A program made the position numbers and the translations under genes. Positions 42,619 through 51,536 of a stretch of DNA of 64,000 nt are shown here, piece after piece. The notes below the pieces were generated by a model. It saw only the letters and a program-made list of their open reading frames with translations, searched no databases and was not told the origin of the DNA. Numbering within the stretch: the first letter of the stretch is position 1; each line of letters opens with the position of its first letter. The stretch comes from Marinomonas atlantica (GTDB taxonomy: Bacteria > Pseudomonadota > Gammaproteobacteria > Pseudomonadales > Marinomonadaceae): NCBI RefSeq assembly GCF_001639725.1, contig NZ_LTAW01000007.1:186001-250000 (forward strand), read 5' to 3'.

Positions 42619-43353
42619 TTGCAAAAACCTATTATTACAACCATAGCCTTTGATGCCGATGATACGCTTTGGCGCAATGAAGATGTGTTTCTTAGCACTC
42701 AGCAAACTTTTGTCCAAATGCTTGAACCGTATCACTCACGTGAGTACATACTTGAGCGTCTGAATGAAGTTCAGATTGAGAATTTATCGAACTTTGGCTA
42801 TGGCATAAAAGGTTTTACGCTTTCTATGATTGAAACCGCGATCGTGCTGACAGAAGGCCGTATCACTGGTTACGAAATCCATGAGATTATTCAGTTGGCG
42901 AAGCAAATGCTGGCAGCGCCGATTGAGCTACTTCCTGGCGTAGAGGAATTATTGAAATCGCTAAAAGGTAAGTGCCAGCTTATGGTGATTACCAAAGGCG
43001 ATTTGCTTGACCAAGAAGGTAAGTTAGCTCGATCTGAATTAAGTGATTACTTTGATTGGTATGAAGTCGTTAGTAATAAAAATACACCGACGTATCAAAA
43101 ATTGTTTGAAAGTCTACAAGTCGAGCCAAGGGAACTGTTAATGATCGGAAACTCAATGAGGTCGGATATCCTGCCAGTTTTAAAGGCTGGAGCACATGCA
43201 TTGCATGTTCCTTATCACACCACATGGAGTCACGAACAAGTTAGCGATGCGGAATTGGCTAATTATCCTGAAATATCAGCAGTGCCTACTGCGGAGCACG
43301 TAGAGCACTGGATTCGTGAGCGTTTTACGTTGATTGGTGAGGTGAATTCATGA
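42619..43353 (+). CDS. HAD-superfamily hydrolase
   Basis: A 244-residue phosphatase-like protein. Motif I is IAFDADDTLWRNED (nucleophile Asp12), motif II has Thr in MVITKGD, and motif IV is IGNSMRSDILPVLKAG, a subfamily I pattern. The substrate is unknown. The start is TTG at 42619, with no spacing after hemH, so the two are read together. The stop overlaps the start of the next small gene by 4 bp. Confidence 0.88.
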   Translation: MQKPIITTIAFDADDTLWRNEDVFLSTQQTFVQMLEPYHSREYILERLNEVQIENLSNFGYGIKGFTLSMIETAIVLTEGRITGYEIHEIIQLAKQMLAAPIELLPGVEELLKSLKGKCQLMVITKGDLLDQEGKLARSELSDYFDWYEVVSNKNTPTYQKLFESLQVEPRELLMIGNSMRSDILPVLKAGAHALHVPYHTTWSHEQVSDAELANYPEISAVPTAEHVEHWIRERFTLIGEVNS

Positions 43354-43709
43354 AGGTTTGTAAATTTATGTCGGCAATCGCTATAACCTTTGCGGTTTGT
43401 GTCTTGCCAGTGCAGGCGAACGAGACCGTTGATGGTATTCGCGATACGGCAAGCAAAGTGGTTGATAAAACGCGAGAAGTGGCAGGTAATGTGGCTGATC
43501 GAACACGTGAAGTTGTGGGGGATGCAGCAGATCGTTCTAAAGAAGTTGGCAAAGATGTTGGCGAGCAAAGCGCAAAAGTATGGGATAAAGTAAAAGAAGC
43601 GGGCAATGCAACAGCAGAAGTCGCTCGTGATGGCGTAAATAAAGCGCAAGACTACATCAATTCAAATGCTTGTGATAACAAAGATAAATTAAACTGCGTT
43701 GAGGAATAA
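43350..43709 (+). CDS. Small secreted LEA-like repeat protein
   Basis: A 119-residue protein with a signal peptide (cleavage probably after residue 23, CVLPVQA). The mature part is a run of amphipathic 11-residue-like repeats (VVDKTREVAGN, VADRTREVVGD, AADRSKEVGKD and so on), the pattern of group 3 late-embryogenesis-abundant proteins and some apolipoprotein-like helices. Two cysteines at the C-terminus (SNACDNKDKLNC) may form a disulphide. It is likely periplasmic and disordered until it meets a membrane or dries. GAGGTG precedes the ATG. The function is not known; the repeat resemblance is by eye. Confidence 0.75.
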   Translation: MKVCKFMSAIAITFAVCVLPVQANETVDGIRDTASKVVDKTREVAGNVADRTREVVGDAADRSKEVGKDVGEQSAKVWDKVKEAGNATAEVARDGVNKAQDYINSNACDNKDKLNCVEE

Positions 43710-43715
43710 CTCAAT

Positions 43716-44258
43716 TTGAGTCGGGATACACCAAAGCCTACACATCCTTCTCCTAAACCTATAACGGATGCTTGGGAACAAGAGTTCTTGTCACAAGATG
43801 GTTCTGGCTATATCGGTATGCCAAGTAAGCGCTATCGGTGTCCGAAGTGCCAAGGTGTGTTATTGCTTAAAAGTGGTAAAAATGGTGCCTTTTGGGGGTG
43901 CGAAAATTATCCTAGTTGCGATTACACAGCTAATAATGACGAAGGTCGTCCTGTACGTGCCAAAAAATTCTTTTGTCCATTATGCAATGGACAGCTGCGA
44001 AAGAAGACGCATGGTAAAAACGTATTTTGGGGGTGCAGTAACTACCCAGAGTGTAAGTTGACATTAGATGACTTAAATGGCGAACCGTCATCGTCCAAAA
44101 AATACCCTTGTCGAGCTTGTGGTCACTACCTTGTTCGTAAAAAAGGCGCTAAGGGGTATTTTTGGGGCTGTATTAAATTTCCCGAATGCAAGCATACGCT
44201 TCAAGATGACAAGGGTCTTCCAGTGCCCAGAAAGCTTCGTCCAAATAGTACCGATTAA
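43716..44258 (+). CDS. Triple zinc-ribbon protein (topoisomerase C4 type)
   Basis: A 180-residue protein that consists almost only of three topoisomerase I-type zinc ribbons: CPKCQGVLLLKSGKNGAFWG...C, CPLCNGQLRKKTHGKN...C and CRACGHYLVRKKGAKG...C. Each has four cysteines and the conserved F-W-G-C-x-x-(Y/F)-P-x-C. No topoisomerase catalytic domain is present. Such modules bind single-stranded DNA or RNA polymerase. The start is TTG at 43716. The gene probably belongs to the hemH-HAD-LEA unit. Confidence 0.85.
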   Translation: MSRDTPKPTHPSPKPITDAWEQEFLSQDGSGYIGMPSKRYRCPKCQGVLLLKSGKNGAFWGCENYPSCDYTANNDEGRPVRAKKFFCPLCNGQLRKKTHGKNVFWGCSNYPECKLTLDDLNGEPSSSKKYPCRACGHYLVRKKGAKGYFWGCIKFPECKHTLQDDKGLPVPRKLRPNSTD

Positions 44259-44281
44259 AGCCTCATTAATTGAGGCTTTTT
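44257..44281. terminator. Bidirectional terminator between zinc-ribbon and epimerase genes
   Basis: AAAGCCTCA / TGAGGCTTT with loop TTAAT and a T-run. The stop codon of the convergent epimerase gene lies in the loop. Confidence 0.85.
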
Positions 44282-45132
44282 AATGCATTATCAAGCTGTG
44301 CATATTCAAACACGAAATGTTGATCCAGAAGAGCTTTTGGCACAACATATTGACCCTGTGTTAACAAAGAACTCATATCCCCAAAGATAGTTTCAAGAAC
44401 AAACGCAGGGGTTGTAAAAGGCGTAGGTCTATTCAGCGCTTTACCATAGCTTTTGGCAAACTGGGCTTGAGTAACACTGTGTGGCGCGACTAAATTATAT
44501 TTTCCCTCAAATTGTTTGTCCTCCATGGCAGTCAATATAAAGCGGCATACATCGTGAACATGAACCCACGGGAAATATTGTTTACCGGAAGCGATTTTAC
44601 CGCCCATTCCAAACTTGTAAGCCCATTTCATTTTCGCTAAAGCACCACCGTCACCTAATACAACGCCCAAACGGAAAATAGCCGTACGCACACCTGCTTC
44701 AGCAAATCGTTCCGCTTCATTCTCCCAAGCCGCGCACAAATTATGCGTAAAGCCTGAATTGGGAGCGGTGTCTTCTGTAAATGTTTTAAACTGATCAAAA
44801 CCGTAATAACCAACAGCCGATGAATTCAAAAGAACACTAGGCTTTTGCTTCAATTTATCGAACAGTGTATGGGTAAATTGTACACGGCTATCAAAGAGCT
44901 CTTTTTGACGAGCCGGTGTCCAGCGTTTATCAGCAATGCCAGCTCCTGCTAAATTAACCACAACATCGAAAAAGTGTTCGCTTAAGTCATCTAAATGTAA
45001 GGTTTGCACGTAACTTGGTATGGCGTTTTGATGTTTATGGACCAGTGCGAAGGTTTGATGGCCTGCAGCGGTGAGCATTGGGTACAAATTGCTCGCAACA
45101 AAGCCGTTAGCGCCCGTGACTAAAACTTTCAT
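44266..45132 (-). CDS. TIGR01777 family epimerase (YfcH-like)
   Basis: A 288-residue NAD-dependent sugar-epimerase-like protein. The Rossmann motif is VLVTGANGFVASNL, NLAGAGIADKRW is a hallmark of this subgroup, and SSAVGYYG with FPWVHVHDVCRFI lies in the middle and late part. The catalytic Tyr is in VGYYG. The family is related to cell-division inhibitor SulA by old naming only; its function is unknown. AGGAG lies 7 bases before the ATG. Confidence 0.88.
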   Translation of the reverse strand: MKVLVTGANGFVASNLYPMLTAAGHQTFALVHKHQNAIPSYVQTLHLDDLSEHFFDVVVNLAGAGIADKRWTPARQKELFDSRVQFTHTLFDKLKQKPSVLLNSSAVGYYGFDQFKTFTEDTAPNSGFTHNLCAAWENEAERFAEAGVRTAIFRLGVVLGDGGALAKMKWAYKFGMGGKIASGKQYFPWVHVHDVCRFILTAMEDKQFEGKYNLVAPHSVTQAQFAKSYGKALNRPTPFTTPAFVLETIFGDMSSLLTQGQYVVPKALLDQHFVFEYAQLDNALKSLN

Positions 45133-45287
45133 ATCTGGCTCCTAAAAGTGAAGGTTTTTTAAGTTTACGCCATATTTTGAAAAATAGATCAATTAGATAC
45201 GTGTTTTAATTCCTTTAAGGCTGGGTAATCCCTTCTTTTTAAAGGGGTAAATCGCTAAAATGTCCTCATGTAAAGAAAGGTAAAACC

Positions 45288-45665
45288 ATGCAACTAGAGC
45301 AATATGACCATATTATTTTATTGGCCCACGGCAGTAGCGATCCGCGTTGGAAAATACCTTTTGAGCAGTTATTGGCAAGGGTCACTGGTGTCGTATCAGA
45401 AGATAAGGTAACTTTGGCTTATATGGAATTGTGCAAACCATCGATCGAGGATGTGTTGGCTATACTTCCACCAGAAACGGCAAACATCGCTGTATTCCCT
45501 TTGTTTTTTGCTCAGGGTCGACATCTACGTGTTGATGTGCCAAAACAACTAGAAGAATTGAATACCGAGCAACGTACTTTGACGCTCCTTAATCCTATTG
45601 GTGATGATCCCGAAGTGGTGAGTGCCATGGAAAAAGCGATAACTTCCAAGCTGACCGATGACTAA
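45288..45665 (+). CDS. CbiX/SirB-type sirohydrochlorin chelatase
   Basis: A 125-residue small chelatase of the CbiX-S type. The metal-binding His lies in LLAHGSSDPRWKIPFEQL near residue 14 and the second site in FPLFFAQGRHLRVDVPKQL near residue 84. These enzymes insert Co or Fe into sirohydrochlorin for B12 or sirohaem. No other cobalamin or sirohaem gene is adjacent. AAAGG precedes the ATG. The SMC-operon gene follows about 45 bp later. Confidence 0.88.
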   Translation: MQLEQYDHIILLAHGSSDPRWKIPFEQLLARVTGVVSEDKVTLAYMELCKPSIEDVLAILPPETANIAVFPLFFAQGRHLRVDVPKQLEELNTEQRTLTLLNPIGDDPEVVSAMEKAITSKLTDD

Positions 45666-45710
45666 ATTTAGGGTGGGTCAGCTTTAATATAATGAATGGA
45701 TTGGTTCTGA

Positions 45711-47108
45711 ATGCTATTCACCCATTTGCCCGATGAGATATTCCAAGCTTTATCGGGCTCCAACAAAACGCTAATAGAAGCCGTTTTATTCGATCTATCC
45801 GATGTCTTTTATGACCACGCGGAAGATCCGATAAAAGACAAATCAGCCATAATTGAAGCGATAGAAGACTCGCTTCACAAGATCGATACACTTGCTTGGC
45901 ATGATGATCACAAGGATGGCTTCGATTCCCCCAAAACAATACACGAATACGCTTTACGCATTTACCATCGTTTAGTACACACTGGTTGGTTGATCGAAGA
46001 GCAAGAGCTGTATCGCGTAAGTGTATTGATGTCTCCACAAGTTTCCATGCTGTTGCGCTCGTTGGTTGAAATCAGTCGACACGGTAAACGTAATTATGGC
46101 GCGACAGTACTGAGTATCTTAAGCAACCTTGAATCCGTGGCCAATCATCCGCAGGAACGAGGGGTCACGCTAAGTCAAACCGCTGAGGCTTCGCGTGATT
46201 TCTCTGCGCATTTGAACCAAATTCTGTTAGGTATTCGCAGTTTACAACGAGACTTGTTCGCTAAGCGTGACCCAAAAGAAATCGTGGCAGGCTTTTTTGA
46301 TCTGTTTGTCGAAGGTATCTTGATTGCGGATTATAAAACGATCAAAACCAGCAATAACCCATTTCGTTTTCGTCGCCAGATTTTGGAGCTTACACAAGGC
46401 TTTTTAGCCGAGCCAACCTTAATGGGTAACATTGCACAATGTTACGCTGACCAACAGTTAATTTCAGTAGATCAAGCACTCGCCGCTGTTGAGAAAGATT
46501 GTCGCGACATCATTCAAACATTTACGACGATTGAACAGCGCTTAGAGCGCATTGATGAATACCGGTATCGCCTTGAAAAACGTGCTGCAGATACCGCGCG
46601 ATACATGGACTCTTCTCGTCCAGGCTTAGCAAACAAAGTCGCTGGTATTATTACGGATGTAGCAAAATTCGAAACCTTACCTGTTTTGAAAAATGTGGTT
46701 GGTGTCAAAGTGGTTGGCGTCGAGTCGAGTGCGCAGCCTGCTAAACGACGTGAAGCACCGCCACCGCGAGTGATCACACAAGCAGAAGTGTCACAATCCG
46801 CGATTGCCTTTCGAGATCGTCAGCGTCGCTTCCATGAGGCTCGCCAAGTCAGTGTTGCCAAGTTACAAAGCTATTTAGACCGACAGTTATCTGAACAGCC
46901 CACCATACATATTTTGGACTTTACCATCGATTCAGTTGAAGATTTTGTCTGTTTCGACCATTTACGTTACATCGGCTCATTAGGTGTGAATGCTAAGCGT
47001 ATTGAAAAAACCTTTGATGTCATTTTTACAGATCAATATATCAATGTTCACGAGTTCGTAGAATGTCGAGAATTTAATGTAGTACGCAGGAGCAAATCGA
47101 ATGCTTAG
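45711..47108 (+). CDS. MksF/JetA-like kleisin subunit of an SMC complex
   Basis: A 465-residue helical protein that fits the JetA (MukF-like kleisin) family of Wadjet/MksBEF complexes. It has an N-terminal winged-helix-like part and a helical middle (LSQTAEASRDFSAHLNQI, TTIEQRLERIDEYRYRLEKR). A Pro/Ala-rich linker with basic residues (AQPAKRREAPPPRV) follows at about 343-357, then a C-terminal domain ending in VECREFNVVRRS. It is the first gene of a tightly packed three-gene operon. The kleisin joins the SMC dimer heads. No catalytic function is expected. Confidence 0.78.
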   Translation: MLFTHLPDEIFQALSGSNKTLIEAVLFDLSDVFYDHAEDPIKDKSAIIEAIEDSLHKIDTLAWHDDHKDGFDSPKTIHEYALRIYHRLVHTGWLIEEQELYRVSVLMSPQVSMLLRSLVEISRHGKRNYGATVLSILSNLESVANHPQERGVTLSQTAEASRDFSAHLNQILLGIRSLQRDLFAKRDPKEIVAGFFDLFVEGILIADYKTIKTSNNPFRFRRQILELTQGFLAEPTLMGNIAQCYADQQLISVDQALAAVEKDCRDIIQTFTTIEQRLERIDEYRYRLEKRAADTARYMDSSRPGLANKVAGIITDVAKFETLPVLKNVVGVKVVGVESSAQPAKRREAPPPRVITQAEVSQSAIAFRDRQRRFHEARQVSVAKLQSYLDRQLSEQPTIHILDFTIDSVEDFVCFDHLRYIGSLGVNAKRIEKTFDVIFTDQYINVHEFVECREFNVVRRSKSNA

Positions 47109-47736
47109 AGAATTAAAACGGGTCGTAGAAGAGTCCGGTAAAGACCCACAAGAGTTTCAGCAGACTGCGAACTATTTACTTGCTAACCAATTTGTCAGTG
47201 CTTTCAAACACGGTCAACGTCGCCATTTTTTATTAGTCGAGATGTACCAGCAATACTTTGGTAACTTGTTTGATGCCTTAGGTATGAAGCTATACGTGAA
47301 CGAAAATGAACGTTTAGCTGGCTTATTGCCGATAGAGCGTGAAGCGTTTGTTCGTTTGAAAACGGACGAAACACTTTTTTTGTTGGTGCTACGTCAAATC
47401 TATGAAGAAAAAGTAGAAAATTTTGAAATTGATAACGGTTTTGTAGCCACTAACAGCGTGGCCATTCTTGAACGCTATGTGCAGTTGGTGAAACGTGAAA
47501 TTCCAACGGAAACACGTTTTAAAGACATTTTAACGTTGTTTAGTAAGCATGGTTTGATTATCCGAGGCAAAGCGTTCGAAGAGGATGCAAAAAACATCAT
47601 GGTTAACATCACGCCAGTGGTGCGCTTGGTGGTCACGGAAGCTTACTTACGTCAACTTGAATCTTTCAATGGTGCTGATCCAGAAGAAGATGAAGTGGTT
47701 GATGAGCAAGTTGAACAGAGCCCAGAAGCACAATAG
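47101..47736 (+). CDS. MksE/JetB-like (DUF4194) subunit of an SMC complex
   Basis: A 211-residue protein of the DUF4194 family, the KITE/MukE-like subunit of MksBEF and Wadjet systems. Winged-helix character is seen in HFLLVEMYQQYFGNLFDALG, FVRLKTDETLFLLVLRQIYEE and FKDILTLFSKHGLIIR. The tail (about 190-211) is acidic. It overlaps the preceding kleisin gene by 8 bp and the SMC gene begins 8 bp downstream. The order kleisin-KITE-SMC is that of mksFEB and jetABC. Confidence 0.85.
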   Translation: MLRELKRVVEESGKDPQEFQQTANYLLANQFVSAFKHGQRRHFLLVEMYQQYFGNLFDALGMKLYVNENERLAGLLPIEREAFVRLKTDETLFLLVLRQIYEEKVENFEIDNGFVATNSVAILERYVQLVKREIPTETRFKDILTLFSKHGLIIRGKAFEEDAKNIMVNITPVVRLVVTEAYLRQLESFNGADPEEDEVVDEQVEQSPEAQ

Positions 47737-47744
47737 GAAATGGC

Positions 47745-50700
47745 ATGAAAAAGTTAAATCGAATTGTTCTTGTAAACTGGTACCTATTGGGCGCGGAAGA
47801 AATCAATATTCGTGGTAATACGGCGATTATTGGTCCAACGGGTTCTGGTAAATCGTCATTATTGGATGCTATTCAGACGGTATTAACGGGTGCCAGCAAA
47901 CGCCATCTAAACTACAACGCCAGTGCCAATGATGGTAAAGCATCAGGCCGAAGCATTCGTTCTTACATCTTAGGTATGATCGACTCTGGTCAAGCAAGCG
48001 ATAAAGTTAATGGTGCACAAACACGTCAAGATGCGATTTCTTACCTAGCACTGGTATTCGAGGATTCGAATACAGGCAAAGAGTCGACGGTTGGACTGTG
48101 TTTAACGGCTTCTTTAGCAAGCCCAGAAGAAGACGTTTTAGGACGTTTTGTCTTGTCAAACTACGGTGTTCGCCGTGAAGACTTCATTGATGTCATGGGT
48201 GAAAAGCAATACAAGTCTAAGTCTTGGCCGGAAGTGCGTGAAGCCATGAAAAAAGTCTGCTTAGATCCGTATATTAAGTCTGGTAGTGCTTCTGCAACAC
48301 AGTATATGAACCGCTACTTAGAAGAATTGAGCCCAAGTACAGAACAGCTTATTACACTGGACTCTTTTCTCAAGAACTTTAAAAACGCTCTTAAGTTTGT
48401 GCCGATCGCATCGCCAACGCGCTTTGTTCAAGACTTCGTACTTGCTGAGCAGCCTCTGCAAGTGGGCGCGTATCAGAAATCTTTGCTGGAATACCGTCAA
48501 TTAGAAGCTAAAACTCAAGAAGTAGCGAAACGCATTGATGATCTGCAAGCGATTCAAGTGGAGTGTGACAAGAAGCATCAACAAGAACAAACCGTCGTTA
48601 ATTATCAGTGGATCGCAACAGAAGCGCGTTTTGATCAGCTTGGTAGCAAGCAAGATGAAATCCAAGATCAGTACGAAAACTTCAAAGAACGTGAAGAAGA
48701 AATAGACGAAGAAATTGTCGCGCAAGCGAACCTTGTTAAACAGTTGCAAGGGCAGTTAGTTCGTCTAGAGCAACAGTATGAACACTCTGATGTTGGTCTA
48801 AAGCTACAGCAGCTTGAACAAAGCAAAAAGTTGCTGACTCTTGAAGGGCAACAAGACCGTAAAACTGTGATTCAGGCACATCAGGTGTTACAGCTGCTTG
48901 GCGCTCTGCAAATGTTTGAAGACGTCTTGCCGAAAGACATTTGTGCGATGATTAGCGAGGCGCAATCGTTAGCTAATAGCATTGATGCAGACGGTAATAT
49001 TGTAGGTAATATCAAAGCCGTTAGTAAATTATTGGGGCGAATCAATGATGCGTTTGATGAAGGTAAAAGTGCTGTTTTCCAGCAGCGTACTCAACTGAAT
49101 CGCAACATTTTGAATCTTAAAGATGAATGTCGTCAGCTTGAAGCGGATGTTAAATCCTTAAAAGGCGGGTCTAGCCCATTATCTGCCAATGTTAAGCGCT
49201 TAATTGATTTACTCGACCAAGCTAATATTAAAGCGACACCTTTGAGTCACTTAGCAGAAGTTACTGATCACAAATGGCAGGACGCCATTGAAGGTTATTT
49301 AGGTGGGCAACGAGAAGCGTTGATCGTTGAACCGGATGATGCCGAAGAAGCGATTCGTATTTTCCGAGCCCACCGTCGTCAATTGATGGGCTGTCGTGTG
49401 ATCGATACGACACAAACTCGCTTATGGTTAAACCGAGGTGATAGCAATTCGGTTCTACGTTTTATTCGTTGTAATAATGATCATGCTCAAGCGTACTTAA
49501 ACCGTCGTCTTGGTGGTATTAAGCCAGTCAACACAGAGCGTGAATTGTTACGTGAAGACAGTGCCATGACGGCTGACGGCATGTTGAAACTGTCCGGTAC
49601 GATCTCGACCATTCGATTCCAACCCCATATGATGGTAGGTATTAATACCGATGGCATGCGTCAATCACGTGAAGCTCAGCTACAACAGTTAAGCGGTGAG
49701 TTGATGGATTACATGAAGACTGATCAGCGCCTAGAAAAAGCAGATTCTATGCTTGGCCGTGTGATGGCATCCAACCAATTTGATGCAGAATCCCTTCAAG
49801 ATGCAGGCGCATCCAATACCCGTGTTGTACAAGACTTGGCAGACGTGGAAGCACAAATAGCTGCTTTGCAGCAACGTGATGACACGGATCTACAAGAGCG
49901 AATCGATGCATTAAAAGCGCGTATTAGCTCGATCGAGTTGGGGCGTAAGAAACTGGATCGTGAGCGTCAGCAGATTGCTGAACAGTACGGTTCTTTGAAT
50001 ACGCAAAAAACACAGCTTGCTGAAGCTCTGTCGGCACTTGATGAAGAGCGTACGAAAACGACCTCAAATCCTTTATTTAATGCTGAGTACGCCAGCGAGC
50101 GTTATGAGCTGTTGGAATCCAGTATGGTAAACGGTGCTGCAATATATAAAGAAGCGCTGAGTCGAGCTGAGAAAGCCACTGAAAAGGTAAAAATGTTCGA
50201 TCAGAAAGTCCGTAAAGAAGTGGCCGATCATTACGCGAAATATCATAACAGCAGCATGGACGATGATATTCAACTGGATTATTTAGAATCTAAATTTGAA
50301 GAGTTTGAACATTACGTTACGCACCAAATTACAGTGCTGAGTGAAACAGAGCTGGCAAAGTATGCGAAGCGTGCTGAACTTGCTCGTCGTGAAGCCGAAG
50401 AAACGTTCCGCAGTGACTACGTATCTAAACTGAAAGACTCACTTGACCAAGTAGCGTTGATTATCAAAGAGCTTAATAACAGCTTAAAGCGTCGTCCATT
50501 CAACCAAGAAGTATATCAATTCCGTTTCTATCCAAACGGCGATATGAAAGATATCTTAGATTTGGTGGCAAAGTTTAGCTCGATGGATCAAGCTAATGTA
50601 GGTGGTTTGTTTGATCCTGAGCAAACGGGTGATCCTGAACATGCAAAAGCGATTTCAGTGATTCAAGAACTTATCACTGATGAAGATAAGCAAAAAGACT

Positions 50701-51182
50701 TGGCGGATTACCGTAAATTCTATAACTTTGAAGTCGATATATTGGACACGGAAGGCAATAAGAAAACTACCTTGTCTCAACGAATTCAGACAGGTTCAGG
50801 TGGTGAGCATCAAATACCGTTCTACTTGGCTATTGCGGCAGCCTTGTCGACCACTTACCGTCTTCATGAAACCATGGACGGTGACATAGTCGGTGGGTTC
50901 TCTTTGGCTATGTTCGATGAAGCCTTCAACAAAATCGATATGGCAAAAACATCGACTTGTATGGGCTTCATGCGTGACATCGGCCTACAAGTGATTGCAG
51001 CCGCGCCAGATGATAAACGTGCAGTAATGGCAGCCAATATGGATACTATTATCAGCGTTTGGCGAGAGGGTGGTGCTGTATCGATCGATGTTGCTTACCC
51101 TCAACAGCGTGGTCAGGCCTTGCTAAGTGGTGACCATGAGTTAGATAATGTAAACAAAAACGAACTTACAGAAGCTGAATAA
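47745..51182 (+). CDS. MksB/JetC-type SMC ATPase
   Basis: A 1145-residue SMC-like ATPase. The N-terminal Walker A is GPTGSGKSSLLDAIQTVLTG near residues 29-48. Two long coiled-coil stretches (about 240-420 and 640-910) flank a hinge-like region. The C-terminal head holds SGGEHQIPFYLAI (about 1015) and Walker B LAMFDEAFNKID (about 1055). It is shorter than MukB (about 1480) and suits MksB/JetC. Such complexes either condense chromosomes (Mks) or, with a JetD/MksG TOPRIM nuclease, cut plasmids (Wadjet). No such nuclease gene is next to it. Confidence 0.88.
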   Translation: MKKLNRIVLVNWYLLGAEEINIRGNTAIIGPTGSGKSSLLDAIQTVLTGASKRHLNYNASANDGKASGRSIRSYILGMIDSGQASDKVNGAQTRQDAISYLALVFEDSNTGKESTVGLCLTASLASPEEDVLGRFVLSNYGVRREDFIDVMGEKQYKSKSWPEVREAMKKVCLDPYIKSGSASATQYMNRYLEELSPSTEQLITLDSFLKNFKNALKFVPIASPTRFVQDFVLAEQPLQVGAYQKSLLEYRQLEAKTQEVAKRIDDLQAIQVECDKKHQQEQTVVNYQWIATEARFDQLGSKQDEIQDQYENFKEREEEIDEEIVAQANLVKQLQGQLVRLEQQYEHSDVGLKLQQLEQSKKLLTLEGQQDRKTVIQAHQVLQLLGALQMFEDVLPKDICAMISEAQSLANSIDADGNIVGNIKAVSKLLGRINDAFDEGKSAVFQQRTQLNRNILNLKDECRQLEADVKSLKGGSSPLSANVKRLIDLLDQANIKATPLSHLAEVTDHKWQDAIEGYLGGQREALIVEPDDAEEAIRIFRAHRRQLMGCRVIDTTQTRLWLNRGDSNSVLRFIRCNNDHAQAYLNRRLGGIKPVNTERELLREDSAMTADGMLKLSGTISTIRFQPHMMVGINTDGMRQSREAQLQQLSGELMDYMKTDQRLEKADSMLGRVMASNQFDAESLQDAGASNTRVVQDLADVEAQIAALQQRDDTDLQERIDALKARISSIELGRKKLDRERQQIAEQYGSLNTQKTQLAEALSALDEERTKTTSNPLFNAEYASERYELLESSMVNGAAIYKEALSRAEKATEKVKMFDQKVRKEVADHYAKYHNSSMDDDIQLDYLESKFEEFEHYVTHQITVLSETELAKYAKRAELARREAEETFRSDYVSKLKDSLDQVALIIKELNNSLKRRPFNQEVYQFRFYPNGDMKDILDLVAKFSSMDQANVGGLFDPEQTGDPEHAKAISVIQELITDEDKQKDLADYRKFYNFEVDILDTEGNKKTTLSQRIQTGSGGEHQIPFYLAIAAALSTTYRLHETMDGDIVGGFSLAMFDEAFNKIDMAKTSTCMGFMRDIGLQVIAAAPDDKRAVMAANMDTIISVWREGGAVSIDVAYPQQRGQALLSGDHELDNVNKNELTEAE

Positions 51183-51200
51183 GCGACTCCTGGAGGAAGT

Positions 51201-51512
51201 ATGAGTAGTATTGAGAATGAAATTCGAGAAACCATCCAGCGAGCGTTTAATGTTCATCACATTGAACTGGAAAACGAAAGCTATAAGCACAATGTACCGC
51301 AGGGAAGTGAGTCTCACTTCAAGATGACTCTTGTCAGTAATGCTTTTTCGGACAAAAGAGCGGTACAGCGTCATCAGTTGGTGTACGGTGCCTTGACTGA
51401 TCAAATGCAAAAAATACACGCATTAGCACTACACTTATATACCGACGAAGAATGGGAAGCTCGCCGTTTTGAGTCCCCGCAATCACCAGATTGTATGGGA
51501 GGCGGCCACTAA
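51201..51512 (+). CDS. bolA: BolA family protein
   Basis: A 103-residue BolA-like protein. The conserved His and surrounding pattern appear in ESHFKMTLVSNAFSDKRAVQRHQLVYGAL, cited here in parts: ESHFKMTLVS and KRAVQRHQLVYG. BolA proteins work with monothiol glutaredoxins in Fe-S handling and, in E. coli, alter cell shape under stress. GGAGGAAG precedes the ATG. It begins 18 bp after the SMC gene, so it may be co-transcribed with that operon, which is an odd partnership. Confidence 0.93.
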   Translation: MSSIENEIRETIQRAFNVHHIELENESYKHNVPQGSESHFKMTLVSNAFSDKRAVQRHQLVYGALTDQMQKIHALALHLYTDEEWEARRFESPQSPDCMGGGH

Positions 51513-51536
51513 GCGGGATCGCTAAGGTCAGAATAT

